From NCBI GenBank assembly GCA_021234155.1, contig JAJEKV010000091.1:3977501-4041500 (forward strand): a stretch of 64,000 nucleotides of DNA, read 5' to 3'. Numbering within the stretch: the stretch's first letter is position 1; each line of letters starts with the position of its first letter. Positions 37,111 through 49,149 of the stretch are shown here, in pieces. Both the position numbers and the translations under genes were made by a program. This DNA is from Isoetes taiwanensis. Its lineage: Eukaryota > Streptophyta > Lycopodiopsida > Isoetales > Isoetaceae. Below the pieces are notes generated by a model. That model did not search any database. It was not told where the DNA came from and saw only the letters and a program-made list of their open reading frames with translations.

Positions 37111-37479
37111 AGGCCTCTCGTAGACCATTCCGAGACTGAGGTACATTGCAATCACCATCTCCACTTTGTCAGTGAATTGAAGAGATTAGGAGGCTGCCCT
37201 CAAGGAATTCAAAGGAAGTATGGAGGCTGAGATCTTTGCAAAGAAGCAAGGTGTGAGATAAAGAAAGAGAAACATAAAAGATGAAAAGGAAGACAATCTC
37301 TTTTTTATACCACGAGAGACAAACTTTGCGTCCAGGCGTTGGAATTAAGGAGTTAATTTTCATGATATTCCCTTAATGGCCCAATGAGTGTTCGATACTT
37401 GGCGGGGGTTCATGAAAACTTACTTCAAGATAGAAATAGTTACTCTGGCATGAAGAAGGACATAAGCTAACTATATCCG

Positions 37480-38060
37480 TGATTGTGGTGTGCCAGCAAA
37501 CAAAGTGGAGCAACTCGAGAGATTCGAGGGAAACTTAGGAGCCCTTAGCGATTACTTGGCAGCTAAATGGGAGGTTGTGAGCATGGATTTTATAAGCAGA
37601 AATCCCAAGAGCGGCAGAGACCCGCGATGCCTTAATGAGTGCGTGAGTCTATTGACTATCAAAAGATAGCTCACTGCCGTGTCGAGACCACATATACGGT
37701 AACTTTGGATCACAGCCTTGCTTTTGCAAAGGAAATATTTAGATTGCATGGGATGCCAAAGGGAAATCATCTTGATAAGAGATCCTAAGTTCATAGCGCC
37801 ACGGAAGGATTTCTTCAACCTGATCGGTCAAAGTTGTCCATGATCAATAAAGCATATCATCCCAAAGCTGATGAGGCAAGCCCAGACGGACCAATTGAAT
37901 ATTAGAAGACATGTTGAGGAGGACTATGTATGGAATAAAAGCAGTCAAAATGGGGGTGGTATATTTACTTAGTAGAGTTTGCATATAACGGTACCAAGGA
38001 GGAATCCTGCAAATGTTCCCCTTCATGGTAAACTATAGTTTATCAATACTTAACACGGAC
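37480..38060 (+). pseudogene. Chromovirus integrase core (decayed)
   Basis: GVCQQTKW (37,485-37,510), WEVVSMDFISRNPKSGRD (37,567-37,622), FRLHGMPKG and DPKF (37,735-37,795) and the following HIIPKLMRQAQTDQLN (about 37,855-37,905) follow the gypsy integrase core. Stops and deletions remove continuity. Confidence 0.75.
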
Positions 38061-38199
38061 GCATAACCCGATTAATGTCCAAGGTTGAAGTTTCTCGACA
38101 AATGTTGATTGATATCACGACAATGAGTGAGGAAGTTGAGAGGCTATTTATTGTGACAAGAAGTCGACAAAAGAGCATAAGCGGATAAGCATAGAACCG

Positions 38200-38620
38200 A
38201 AAAGAGAGATTCCAAGTAGGGGATAATGTTTGGCAACCCAAGATAAAAGTTAAACTAAACAAAGTCGAGTCGACAGTGCAAGGCTTGCTCCAAGATTGGT
38301 AGGGACTATTGAAGTTGTTGGATAATGGGTAACCGATCCTATAAATTGGATCTGCCCATCCACTTGAAGGTTCATAAAGAGTCTTCCATGTAAGCCTTTT
38401 GAAAAAGTATACTCCCAATCGGAGGAGATATTGGAGACACCAACTTTGTTGGAAATGATCGAAGAACAACTTGAAGTTGTTAGAAGCTCTTCTTGACAAA
38501 GCATATAAGAAACAAAGGAGATCTCGGTTCCTCCAATATTTGGTCAAAGTGGAGACACTTACCCGGTGGAAGATCGCGACATAGATTACGCCATCGATCT
38601 TGGCAGTACCCACGGTTTAT
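38200..38620 (+). pseudogene. Integrase C-terminal region with chromodomain
   Basis: FQVGDNVWLPK (38,208-38,240) and VFHVSLLKKY (about 38,380-38,410) mark the integrase C-terminus. EALLDKAYKKQRRSRFLQYL followed by V-K (38,480-38,545) is a recognisable chromodomain start. A chromodomain after the integrase defines the chromovirus lineage. The distal part of the domain is broken. Confidence 0.7.
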
Positions 38621-39461
38621 GGAGCAATGCGAGAGACCAACTTGCTGAGACAAAGAAATGTCGTAATGATTAAATACCGCAAGGTGAAACCTGAAGCATT
38701 CGATTAGGAACTTCGACCTTGGCAGGTCAAAGAGTGCAATCCTGCTAAGTAGCCAAGACCCACATATAGGTTACATGTGATCATGGGCTACAATGGGATC
38801 ACCTTTTAACGTTCCTTATGCCATGATGTCATGCCTATATGTAATTAGGCACGCGATGAGTCCTAGAACGAGATGGATAGGTGCATGATCTGGAACCACT
38901 ATACTCGGCAAAATATTATGGGAGGATAAGCCACATCCCACGCCAGGGTAATGAAAGGTGTAGGCATTAGATGCGCATTCATCAGGCATGATATGACCAT
39001 CTCCACCATTATATAGGGAAGGGGGAAGCATCCTCCCCACATGTGGGAAATGTTGCATTCATGTAGGTTAAATTAAAAGCAAAAGGGTGGACCATTAGAA
39101 AAAACTATAAATTACTAATTAAACTAACATGATGTGTGCTTTGCAAGTCAATAGAGGAGAGGGGATCGTCCGAGAGGAGCACATCATGACAAAAACAAGA
39201 GTTTATAACATTTCATTAAGTTAATAAAAATCTATGAATGTTATAATTTATCATAATAAATAAATTTAAATAAAATAAATTGTTGAATATATAATTTTAT
39301 CAACGCAGATTATAGCTTCACAATTAAATTGGAGAATAATTAACATCGGTATTCATAAATGTAATAAAGTTGAAGTGTTATTGCATATGTGTTTGCCAGA
39401 TATATGATGCGGAGTTCACCTTATGTAACATTGAGGACAACATTAACATGTAAAGGGAGAA
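38621..39461 (+). mobile_element. Chromovirus 3' untranslated region and polypurine tract
   Basis: Non-coding. It ends with TAAAGGGAGAA (39,451-39,461), the purine tract that primes plus-strand synthesis, directly before the LTR. Confidence 0.65.
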
Positions 39462-41013
39462 TGTGACGTTCCCCTAAAATAATACACGATATAAGCACGA
39501 TATTCTATTCTGCCATGTCACCACACAATTCTACATCAATAGATCTGTATAAAATCAATGTAGGAAATGACTAAGTTATCTATAACTTAGCCAACCTAAG
39601 GTAAGAAGCCATTTCCACATGGCCTCACCTTATAGGCATCACCCATATAGACTACCTATGGGGCCAAGTGGCATTCGTGTAAACCCTAACATATAAAAAG
39701 GCTAAACCCTAAAGCCCTAGCCACTTTTGGCTCCACCCTCAACCCTCGCACCCACCCCGTTCACGATCGAAGTTCAGGACTCGAAGACCGCCTTGAAGTG
39801 ACTGGGTTGCGGCGCCAGTAGGAGGATCATCTTCTCAAACCACTTGCTAGAGATGGAGAACTAGGGAATTAGCTTGATGGCCTTTGTCGAGGGGGCATGT
39901 ATTTCTCAATAGATTCCGGTGTTAGCGGTGAGCCGTTCTAGAACCCATTATTTCGGACATGAAACCTTAATCAATGAATCCTAACTATAAGTTAGATGTA
40001 TGTGATTAGGGTTGTTGATAAGGATATTGGTTGATCTCATATTTGCACCTCTTGTGTATTGGGAAGGGTGAGACCCTAGTGTACTCACTAGTAGAAGATG
40101 CTCCTAGTTTGGACCATTAGTTCCCATTATTTTATACTGTGCATAGAGCCCACCGCTACCGGAGGCTACGGAGAATTGAAAGCACCACAATAAATCCGTC
40201 GTTAAAAAGAGGAGGGAGGACCTCAATAACGCTCTTGGGGGTCCCATGGCTGCCTAGGCTCATAGTCGGTAAACGTTATTGGTAGGGTATGGGTCCGGAG
40301 CTTACTTCACAGTGATGAATTAGCCATGCAGGCTCTCAAAAGGTGCAAATTATGCGACGGCTCTTGTTTAGGGGAGTTGATTGAGATATGACGTGTGTTC
40401 ATCCGCGATCCTCGTACTGTCTGCCAGCACTCAGGAGATGCAACCTTCCTACCTCATGGGCTGGGGAGATGCAACACGAGAAGTCGTTGGTGATAATACC
40501 ATGAGATACGTCGCGAGGGTTTCTGATCCGCGATAGAGCCCTTTATGGCCTATCACCAAAGTATGCACGGGGAGGGGCGATGGAATGGTCAACCACAGCC
40601 ATTGTTTTATTGCCGCCAAAAGTCATTTGCCATAACTTCGATGCGATTCTACCGAGGCCCCCGTACCGGGCACAAGTCCCCTTGAGTCCGGGCCCCAGGT
40701 AGGAGCCTCTATTTGATGTATTTGATGCATTATTGTGTTGTCGTATTTGATGACATGGATGGATGGATTGACACCCTACCATTTGGTGGTTTGTTGTTGT
40801 TATTGCTAGTGCTTATGTTGTATATTTTGCTTCACGCATTATTGACCTCCGTGAGGACGGAGACGGAACGACACCTCGTGCGGTTCTATATGATACCGTC
40901 CCTGAGCCTTGAAGTTAGACGAGGGCCCATAATGACCCGGGTGGTGTTGGATGGGAAAAGGTCCTTCGATATATAATGAGAACCGAGTATATATAGCGAA
41001 GAGGAGCGCCACA
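39462..41013 (+). mobile_element. Chromovirus 3' LTR
   Basis: It begins TGTGACGTTCCCC after a purine tract and ends in CGCCACA; the other copy ends CGTCACA. That gives TGTGACG...CGTCACA inverted termini over about 1.55 kb. The second half aligns with 24,902-25,838. A TATATATAG box lies about 25 bp from its end. It ends about 585 bp before the SRT1 start codon, in the same orientation. Confidence 0.75.
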
Positions 41014-41596
41014 AATGTCGATAATTGCTTTCAATTTTAACGCCCTGTCCTTGAAAATGAAGAACACAATTCTTAGACTGTGTAAAGAATTGGCTAATTT
41101 CTTAAAAGTTTGAACAATCCACATAATGTATAGGATTGATCATGAAATTTCTCTTGAGGTACATTAGTTTATGGACCAGAAATGTCTCGTGTGGACAACA
41201 ACTCTAGAGCAAGGAATCATCCACATTGGATGAATAGACACCACCTCAATTTGTATTTTTAAGAAACAAGGGTCCACCCTACACAGCCGACCAACAAAAT
41301 TAATGTCGACCTCCTCGACCAGAATGCAGAATGGTCTTTACCAATTTAATGGGGTGTCTCTAACCAAGGGGTCTTTTTCTTTGGCCGGAATGCTATCTTG
41401 CGCTGATGCAATGTGGCAAGAGCGAAGGCGATATGATAAGCATGAGTATTCGTTGTATATAGAATATGTCGAAAAGCTTCGGGGAAGTCCTTGGCGTCTA
41501 TGATGTTGCAGAAGAACTTGTTTATTTATGCCATTTAATCCTTTGAGATGGTAATCCTTTTGAAGTTATAACGATTAACCATCACAAAGGAACACA
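41014..41596 (+). promoter_or_regulatory. SRT1 upstream region
   Basis: It lies between the chromovirus LTR and the sirtuin start codon. It must hold the 5' untranslated region and probably part of the promoter. No TATA or other element is convincing. A 66-codon frame at 41,303-41,503 (with YIEYVEKLRGSPWRL) was not recognised. Confidence 0.35.
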
Positions 41597-41695
41597 ATGT
41601 CCTTAGATATGCAGAGAAGTTATCATATAGAGCTGATGTGGGAAAAATTAGGAATGCCTGAGGTCTTTGATTCACAAGATTCGTTACAAAACAAG
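41597..41695 (+). CDS. SRT1: SRT1-like exon 1 (start codon, N-terminus)
   Basis: It starts at ATG (context CACAATGTCC) and reads MSL, then after a missing base YAEKLSYRADVGK, then after one extra base GMPEVFDSQDSLQNK, ending at a GTATTT donor. The family N-terminus is MSLGYAEKLSY-x-ED-x-G-x-VGMPE-x-FD, so the match is residue by residue. The two frame breaks are single-base. Confidence 0.85.
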
Positions 41696-42237
41696 GTATT
41701 TTTTTGGCGTTTATTGAATTTGTAGATGCTAATATAACTTTTGTTGACGAGTCTTTTTTCAAGCAATAAATGTCTAACTGCGGTCTTGGTATCTCTTGCA
41801 ACTGGAGATCGGAGAGCTGGCACAACTTATCAAAGAGGTTTGTCTCTTAACAATACTGTAAAAGTAAAGGTTTTAATGCTATCCAGATTATTGAGAAAAA
41901 ACTATAAGTTTCTACCAATCTGATTGATAAGGACACAGATTGAATGGAAGAACCTGTTGTACCAATCTATTTATAAAAAGGCATTGAATGCATGGAAGAA
42001 AATAATATTACAAATGCAACAGCTGCAACTTATTCAACTTAGTGGCTGCGAACTTTAACTCCTCTTGCAACTTTATCATGGATGGATGAGTTTGAGGAGA
42101 AACAAGGTTGATGTAAAGTGATAAAACCCATCCTGATGTTACCTTCCCAATGGATGAATTGCTGTTTTGCTTTCTTCACAGAAATACTTTAACTACCTGT
42201 TGGATAAACACTACCATTTTTTTCATCTCTTCTTGAG

Positions 42238-42355
42238 CTTCTCTAAGGGAATTGGACTTTGCAAGTCAATACCTTATAGTTTTACAGGAGCTGGTATATC
42301 TACCTCTTGTGGTATTCAGATTTTAAATGGTCCTAAAGGCATTTGGACCCTTCAG
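42238..42355 (+). CDS. SRT1: SRT1-like exon 2 (NAD-binding loop)
   Basis: FTGAGISTSCGI followed by GPKGIWTLQ, then a GT donor at 42,356. Upstream the reading CKS-x-P/Y matches the KSKHLVV segment with single-base losses. The left edge is uncertain (candidate AG acceptors at 42,237 and 42,247). The conserved PDFR of the NAD pocket reads Q-I-L-N because a lost C and a gained A shift three codons; if real, this would destroy NAD binding. Confidence 0.85.
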
Positions 42356-42846
42356 GTATATAGTACACCTCCTAGAGCAGCATTATTTTGTTTGGATAAA
42401 CATAAACCAGTTCAACATAACCAGTTCAAGTTTCCATCAATATATGATCAAGGGTGCCATGGAAATGAAATCTAAAGCAGTTGCATAAATTCATGAATTG
42501 TATTTGGTTTGCATACTTTGGTACACATATCGATGCTTTACAATATATTATTCTTTAAACGTTGTAGACTATGTTATCTTTATCTGGACCTTCTTGGATG
42601 GAACTTTGGTAATGTACTTATGCCACTGAATACAATGATTTTAACCACAAGGATATATAGCCTGAAAGGAAAAGGATATCTGCAGTCATCTAAATACAAG
42701 GATGAATCTAACTTTTACCTAGATCTGGTCTTGTGGTTTGTTAGGCTAATAACATTTTTCGTAAAGCATTAGTTGAGCTTTTTTGATTTATTTATACATA
42801 CTAAACCATGTGCTCCAATGATGAAGTGCTTTTTGAAATTATGTAG

Positions 42847-42960
42847 CATGAAGGCAAGCCACTGCCAAGGCTGGTACCATTCATCAGGCAGGCCTGGACT
42901 TACATATAGCTCTTGTAAAACTGCTTCAACAAGGGATTTTGAAGTTTATTATTAGTCAAG
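42847..42960 (+). CDS. SRT1: SRT1-like exon 3
   Basis: It follows an ATGTAG acceptor and reads HEGKPLP, then after a one-base shift at TTC/TTT a H-Q-A-G stretch and HIALVKLLQQGILKFIISQ, then a GTAGGG donor. It corresponds to the family segment from REGKGVP through LPFHRAV to ALVELERAGILKFVISQ. The last codon reads CAAG rather than CAG before the donor, an extra A that would break phase with exon 4. Confidence 0.8.
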
Positions 42961-45584
42961 GTAGGGCCTTTGATGTTGTTAAACTCGTTCTGCCCGTTTG
43001 ACATTAATAATTCCAATTCAATGCTTTTGAGAGAGGACACACAGTTGATTTGAGTAGTCCAGCATTTGCAGTAGACTATATTACATACAACAAGGCTTTT
43101 TACTTTCTTCTCATTTGCGTATATATGCTCAGTGTTGATCCACAAAACTCTGATAATGCAAAATGTAAACTCCGCGAATGCGCAACTGTTCAAGAAAAAG
43201 AACCAGAATATCCGTTCCAACCATTGAACTGTAAGAAACTTCCTTTAGAAAGAATAGCATTCCACTGATTAGCAGTGCCAAATGCAACCGCGAGTCAGTT
43301 TGAGGCAGGGAGTCTCAGAAGGATCAAGCTAGAATGTGATGCATGCCATTGTATGAAATACAAGCCTTATCAAAGCAGCCAGATCACATGCAATCAAGAC
43401 AATGGTGTTGCTCATACAGTCGAATGCTCTGTTATATGCCAATCTCATTCTTCATCATTGAAGGTGCTTTCTCATATTTGTTGATGATCTTAGCAGGTTT
43501 GTGTAGGTGTATATCTTAGCAGAAACTAGATCAGAGGACTTGGAGCAGAGTTCAAAGGAGTCAGTCTCTGTGGGGTATAAGGCTTGTCTATGAAATGGAT
43601 AATGTCCTTAGCAGAAACAAAAAGGATACTGTGGTGGTTGCTTAACCCAATGGAAGTGTGTGGCCAAGAGTGGGCTCCAAGAATTTTTGAAGGGAGTGAT
43701 GGCAGCTGTCAACAGTGTCTATTATGGATTGGTCATTTTGGTGAGGCTTCCTCCAGGCTGATGCACAAAGTGTCTGTTTCATGTAACTTGGTCTGCCCAC
43801 TTTTCTTTGTTTTGAGCTTCAGAATAAAGTGCAAGCTTTCAGATCTGGTAGTGCAATCAGTTTGACAAGTTTCTTGTTGGAAAAAGGCATATAAAGAGAG
43901 TTGATAGTACCCCATGAGTATGGTTAAAGGAGCATCAGCTTCCTTGCCGTGCTAGATTCATATCTCGAGTGGGGAAGGGCTAGTCACGACAGTGGATTTT
44001 AAAGACTCTTACTTTAAGCCACCTCTGAAATTAAAGACCCTTTTAGGTGTTTGTATGGTAACACTCTTGTTACATTATCTAAGTTCAAGAGTATTTACTA
44101 TTAGTCCTTGGGAGGATTGTAAGCAGGGGAAGTTTGTAGATGATAGGCAGTTACTTGGGTTTTCATTGGGTGTCCTCCTGTTATGGAGAGGGAAGGAGGA
44201 GTGTTAGATATACCATATTAAGAAAGTGTATACTTGAGGAAGTGTGCAATATGTTGAGGATACTGGATCTAAAATTGCAAATCCTATCTCTCTTGGTTCT
44301 CATTATAACAGCTTATTTAGGCTTGACACAAAATTACCTTCTTCTAATGGTTCAGTACTTCATTCTACAAATCTATATGTAACTGATGATCCATATCAAT
44401 GATTTGAAGTGCAAATTTTCAGGCCCCAAGGTTTCCTGTGCTAGTTACGGGTAAGCTCTGAGATGCTTTTTGATGATAATAGAATGGAAATCATGTTGCT
44501 TTAGGAAATTATGACAGCATTGCAGCTCACCTTAAAGATACAAGTGCAATTATGCCTTAACACATCAGGTTATGTCCTCTTCTAAATGTTAGCAAAAGGT
44601 TTAAATAGGTAGATATGGCCTGGAAAGGAATAACAAATGCTGCAGAATGGGGGCACATGAGAGCTGGCCCAAATACCTGCTGGGAAGAACATTGTAGGTC
44701 CAAAGGACATCTTGTAGAGATTGTTTCTGCATACACCTCTTAGATTGATGAGGTTCTTGGGCTCACTTTTTTAGATTGAGGGGCTGGTCCAGACTAAAGG
44801 ATTGCATGGGATATGCTTCTCTTGTACAGCTAGAAAAACAGTGCTGCAACTCCATTTCCAAGATGTTCATACAAAGCTCTTCCTGTTAGACATGTTGGTG
44901 AAGCCTGACAGCTTGCTAGTGCACAAATATGGGGAGTTAGTCAGGCGATGACTGGGGTCAACTGGAGGCTCAAATTTCTCTTCTTTCTAGAATGATTAGA
45001 AGTAAACATTCTGTACCCATGACATAATGCTTGCTGAATATAATGTGAAACCTCTGAAGGTTGAAATTACTTGCTCAAGCAGTGACTTATTTAAAGTGAT
45101 TTTACAAAACTTTGGACAACAATCACAAGAAGGTCAAAGAGAATATGTATTATATAAAAAATGTTGAAAGCAGACCAGGGGTAGGCACTGTTGGTTCCTC
45201 AAGGACATCCTAAATTGTTTGAGGGGGATGGGCTTCCTCTATGAGGAAATATCCACCTTTTCAATACAATTATAATGGATGGGAAATGAAATCTGTAATT
45301 TCCTCATCAAAGAAAACAATCAGCCCACTCGCCATGATTTGGAGTGTCGTTATGTTTCAAATACATGGGTAAATTCCATCAAAGATCTGTTTGCTAAAAA
45401 GGAATTCTATAAGGATAGCTTCTAAATATATCAGGAGATGGTTTCATCATAAGGCCCTGGATATTTGGATATTGATTCGTCAATAAAGTGAGAGATAATT
45501 CTATGGGGCAGTTTAGAGTGTCATCTCACTAGTTGTAGATTGAGGTTGATAGGGCTTAAAATATTAGTCGTGAAGTCCAACCTA
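42961..45584. other. SRT1 intron 3, proximal part; no recognised gene
   Basis: AT-rich intron sequence without an identifiable exon or transposon domain. Open frames at 43,050-43,484, 43,584-43,865 and 43,992-44,207 do not match families I know. Decayed transposon sequence is likely but unproven. Confidence 0.4.
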
Positions 45585-46162
45585 CTACATCATTAGAGAC
45601 AGATATCATTGTCTTTTTAGAGACCACATCTCTACGACAGCTGGTATTATGATCAAGAAATGTATCTCACTTTGTATATGAACTATCCCTAGAAAGGAGA
45701 AACATTCTCAAACAAAAGGATCCAACGGGCCTGAAGCAAACAGAAATAAATTGAATTTCTAATCTGAGTCAAATACATAAGATGATAAGGTATCACAGAA
45801 GAGGAAGTATCCGACCTAAAGGGGTGGTGACTTTGCACTGTCTAAGAAGATAAAACAATCAGCAGTTATGAAATATAAAAGGTCTTTCCAGAAGAGGCTG
45901 AGCATCAAGCATCAAAGCCAAGAAAAGGGTATTATGAATTACTTTGCAGCAGTTACAGGAACTAATGGGTTTGTTCCCATCAAACCCTACCTGAGCAGAT
46001 TTTTAGATTTTTATTATAAGTTCTCTTAACTTAATATTTTGTCTGTATATTTTAGATAACCCGGAGGTTTTCTCCTGGAGGTCTTGGAATTCTGTATGTG
46101 TTATGGTCTGCATAGACCTTTGGGTCTTCAATGTTGCATTAATAAATCTTTCTTTCTTTCTT
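45585..46162 (+). mobile_element. LINE-like 3' fragment, copy 1, with (TTTC)n tail
   Basis: Homologous to 57,990-58,615. It carries the same decayed reading frame (LSLERRNILKQK, then GIMNYFA), the same stem-loop forming GGAGG/CCTCC sequence (46,063-46,083), and a second hairpin variant (GACCTTTGGGTC at 46,117-46,128), then a short (TTTC)n tail. Two copies with the same 3' end but different simple-repeat tails suggest a non-LTR retrotransposon, although no RT is visible upstream. It has stops and frameshifts. Confidence 0.45.
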
Positions 46163-46352
46163 TCAACAACTTTCTTTCAGCTTGATATACTCTCTGATCA
46201 GCACTGACTCTAATATCTACTATAAAAAGGATCATACTAGAAAAGAGGTTGAACCCCGACAAGGAGGATAAAATGCATACCTTTTTCAGCTTGGATATGC
46301 TTTCGATCAGCACTGACCCTAATATCTACTATAAAAGGATCACACTTCTACA
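46163..46352. repeat. Imperfect tandem duplication, period about 109 bp
   Basis: TTTCAGCTTGATAT...GATCAGCACTGAC...TAATATCTACTATAAAAAGG at 46,175 recurs at 46,284 as TTTCAGCTTGGATATGC...GATCAGCACTGACC...TAATATCTACTATAAAAGG. It lies immediately after the LINE-like tail. Confidence 0.75.
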
Positions 46353-47950
46353 TCTCAAGTCACATGATCCCTTACAAGTAATGAGGTGATCTCCATGAAA
46401 AAGGATTCACAGATCAGAAATTTTGCTGCCAAATTCTGCTTCAACATATGAGTGAAACTCTTGAACTTTAGAAACGATTTATCCTTTATGGCTATACAAA
46501 ACCCCAAAATGAATATGCCGTAATCATTATTACCACAATTGTGAGAAAACCAATGTAAGCTCGCTATAGACATGTCGACATGACATAAATCCATGTTACT
46601 ATTAACACTAGAACTGTGGTGGCTCTGAGTTCAGCATGTTGAGGATATGGTGGTTGTGTTGGCTTGCTTGACAGTCCAAGGATTTGATCCGAAGATTTGG
46701 CAAGCCTTTCCACCATTCCTGAGGTTGGCTAATTCTCCAATGGCTCTGCCTCCAACATGGCCAATCCAGCATGCTATGTTTTGCAAGATGCAGGTCTGCT
46801 GCATTATCTAATCCGTTTGTAGCACTAATCACTGGCCAACCATGTGTGCGTGTTGACTTGAAGTTGTTCTGGGTGTAAGGGAACTTCCACAAGAGTTCAA
46901 TTGGTTAGATATGTCCTTCCTTCACCCAAATATGACAGTTTATTACCTTCCTTATCAAATGTAGAGACAAAACAAAGATTTTTTGCTGCAACATCATTAC
47001 ATGGAAATAGGACATACACTTTTCTCCTCTCGACAGGTTGATAATTCCTTTAGATAGTGAACGTCCCCATTGAATCTGTCACTAAAACAGACTTATTTCA
47101 GACTAGGAAGTGATGGGGTGACAGTACGATGATCTGCAGCCATAGGCGTGATCTGCAGCCATGGTAAGATATTCTTTACTAAAACACCTGATAGTGCAGC
47201 TCCTGATATACCTGTGGTTTTGCTACTTACATTTTGCACTTTGCCTCCAAAGTATCAGTTTCACCTTTCAGTTTTTGTAGGCCTTGCATTGGAATCTATG
47301 GTGACCTTTTACTCCACAGTGCCAGCAAGTGGATTGAGCATGCTATTCAGCAAAAGATAAGGTGGATCCACTGCTTTTGCAGAAGTCTTTTCCTTATCTT
47401 TATGTGCTTGAGCATAATTAAGCTGTTGATAAGCGAAACTTCTGAAGTTTAGCAATTTTGTTTCTATTGAAGATCATGAAAGGAGACCAGTTCTCACCCC
47501 TTTTGACTTTGAATACTCACTACTTATTGAGAGTAGGATCCTCCATAGCAGACAGCATGATAAAGAGTGATATTTTCATCCTCCAACTTAGTTCCTTTTT
47601 GGGTGCTTTGTTTTTCTGAACGTTTTCTGCAGCATCCCACATTCTTCAATTGTGAGTTTCTCCATTGCTGCTTGATATGCTTGACTCTTCCTAATCTTTT
47701 CAATGCCTAGGTCTATTCCAAATAATCCCAAAGCTTCTTGGAATGTTGTAAATCCAGCAAGCTAGGGAATGCATAAGAGCAGACGATCATCAAGTGCAGA
47801 TTCATTAATCAAGGCAGATTAGCATTGTATGCGAGGGCAGACCATCCTGGTTTAATTACAGCCTCGAGTTTAAGTGAATCCAAGAAAACCTTGAAAATTT
47901 TGTGCCCGTCAAGTTGGGGTTTAGGATCTAATTTCCATGGATCTAGCATA
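46353..47950 (-). pseudogene. Minus-strand Ty1/copia fragment (gag to pre-integrase)
   Basis: On the minus strand, 47,500-47,950 reads pieces such as GHKIFKVFLDSLKLEAVIKP, then LGRVKHIKQQWRNSQLKN, matching the copia gag (UBN2) pattern. At 46,640-46,830, G-H-V followed by AIGELA and SGMVERLAKSSDQILGL matches the pre-integrase region (normally LWHxRLGH...). The protease between them is not readable. No LTR was found. Confidence 0.5.
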
Positions 47951-48614
47951 GTGAATATCAACTTAAATTGTACAGATCTGTTTGAATGATGGACAGGCCC
48001 TCAATCTTAAAATTAGAAATTTCCAGCTTATTTGTTTTTCTTATTTTTTTAGAAGCGGGTTCCCGCAGGAACTAATCTGGCCTGATTTTGTTATAGGAAG
48101 TGGGAAGAAAGATGCTAGAGATGGATTGATTGAAGTACATATAGGAGATATAGTAGATAGCTATATAGCCATAAGGTGACATGGCATAGGTGACATGTCA
48201 CATATAGGTAAACATATGTAGGCTATGTATATGTACATAAGGGTTTAGTTTCATACTGTGATACATACTTAGCTGTCTGTGTAAAGTAGGACATTCATAT
48301 GTCCCTAACTCTGTTTTCTGCTGACATCCACCGGATCCTGGTATGACGCTTGGAAAGTTAGGCCTTGGTTTTGGCTGTCTCATGTTTCTTACATTCCCAA
48401 ACCTGAGGGGTTTCTTAGCAGCGAAGTTTTTCAGCAAATTTATGACTGAAAAATGCTATGATCTAGCAAGAATCAAGGCAATGAAAAGATGGATGAGGAA
48501 GCAAATGAAACTAAAAATGATTGATTGGTTTGGTTTTGGCACACATTTGAATGCCAAGAAGAATGCGAATGAAGTGAGCGTGAGCGTGATATATCTGACA
48601 TCCTACTCAGCTGG
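47951..48614. other. SRT1 intron 3 sequence before the copia element
   Basis: There is no gene. A 98-codon plus-strand frame at 48,343-48,639 runs into the copia LTR and is not a known family. Short direct repeats of GGTGACATG-like motifs occur near 48,175-48,200. Confidence 0.4.
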
Positions 48615-48816
48615 TGTTAGACTTATGCTGGCACAGTGATGACGCCACACTGCTGACCTGTCAGTGCGCCTATTGCTGATGTGGCACTGCCGCTTGTTGC
48701 TGGCGTGGCATTCTTATATAAGCCACAGTCAGGCGGTTAATAGGTGCTAGTGGTCCTAGTCGCTCTATCTTTTTGCTTTCTTCAAACTGGCGCGTATTAC
48801 TTTCAAAAAGCTTTCA
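48615..48816 (+). repeat. Copia 5' LTR
   Basis: 202 bp, TG...CA, with a TATATAAG box at about 48,714-48,721. It aligns along its whole length with 53,320-53,518; differences are few and cluster at CTG/CCNG-like sites. Confidence 0.93.
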
Positions 48817-48828
48817 TGGTATCAGAGC
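48817..48828 (+). promoter_or_regulatory. Copia primer-binding site
   Basis: TGGTATCAGAGC directly abuts the 5' LTR and is complementary to the 3' end of initiator tRNA-Met. Confidence 0.93.
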
Positions 48829-49149
48829 GGGGCATGGTCGGAGATAGCATCTAGGCTATTTTGGTTTGAGTCGGATTGGTGCCGCCTGCCTTTTGGCAAA
48901 GCAATTTTTCGTCCAATTTGAACCTGTCGCGGAAGAATTTTTTTGCTATTTTTGTAGAAAAAATTCTGTCACCCCCGGCTTTTTCTGAAAGATATCAAAT
49001 TCGAGCGCTTTTTGCGCCTTGGTGTTCGTCTCAGTCGATTTTAGCGAAATCATAGTAAAAGCTTCACATCTCTTGATCTTTTGCTTTCTTGACACGTTTG
49101 TCATACATTTGGCCTGTTTTCTCTCAGATTTGATTTGATCGCCCAGAAG

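Noticed and set aside
43215-43330. Sirtuin exon candidate with AFH-x-LAVPNAT
   Set aside because: The true exon with HIALVKLLQQGILKFIISQ and proper splice sites lies at 42,847-42,960; this match is short and out of order.
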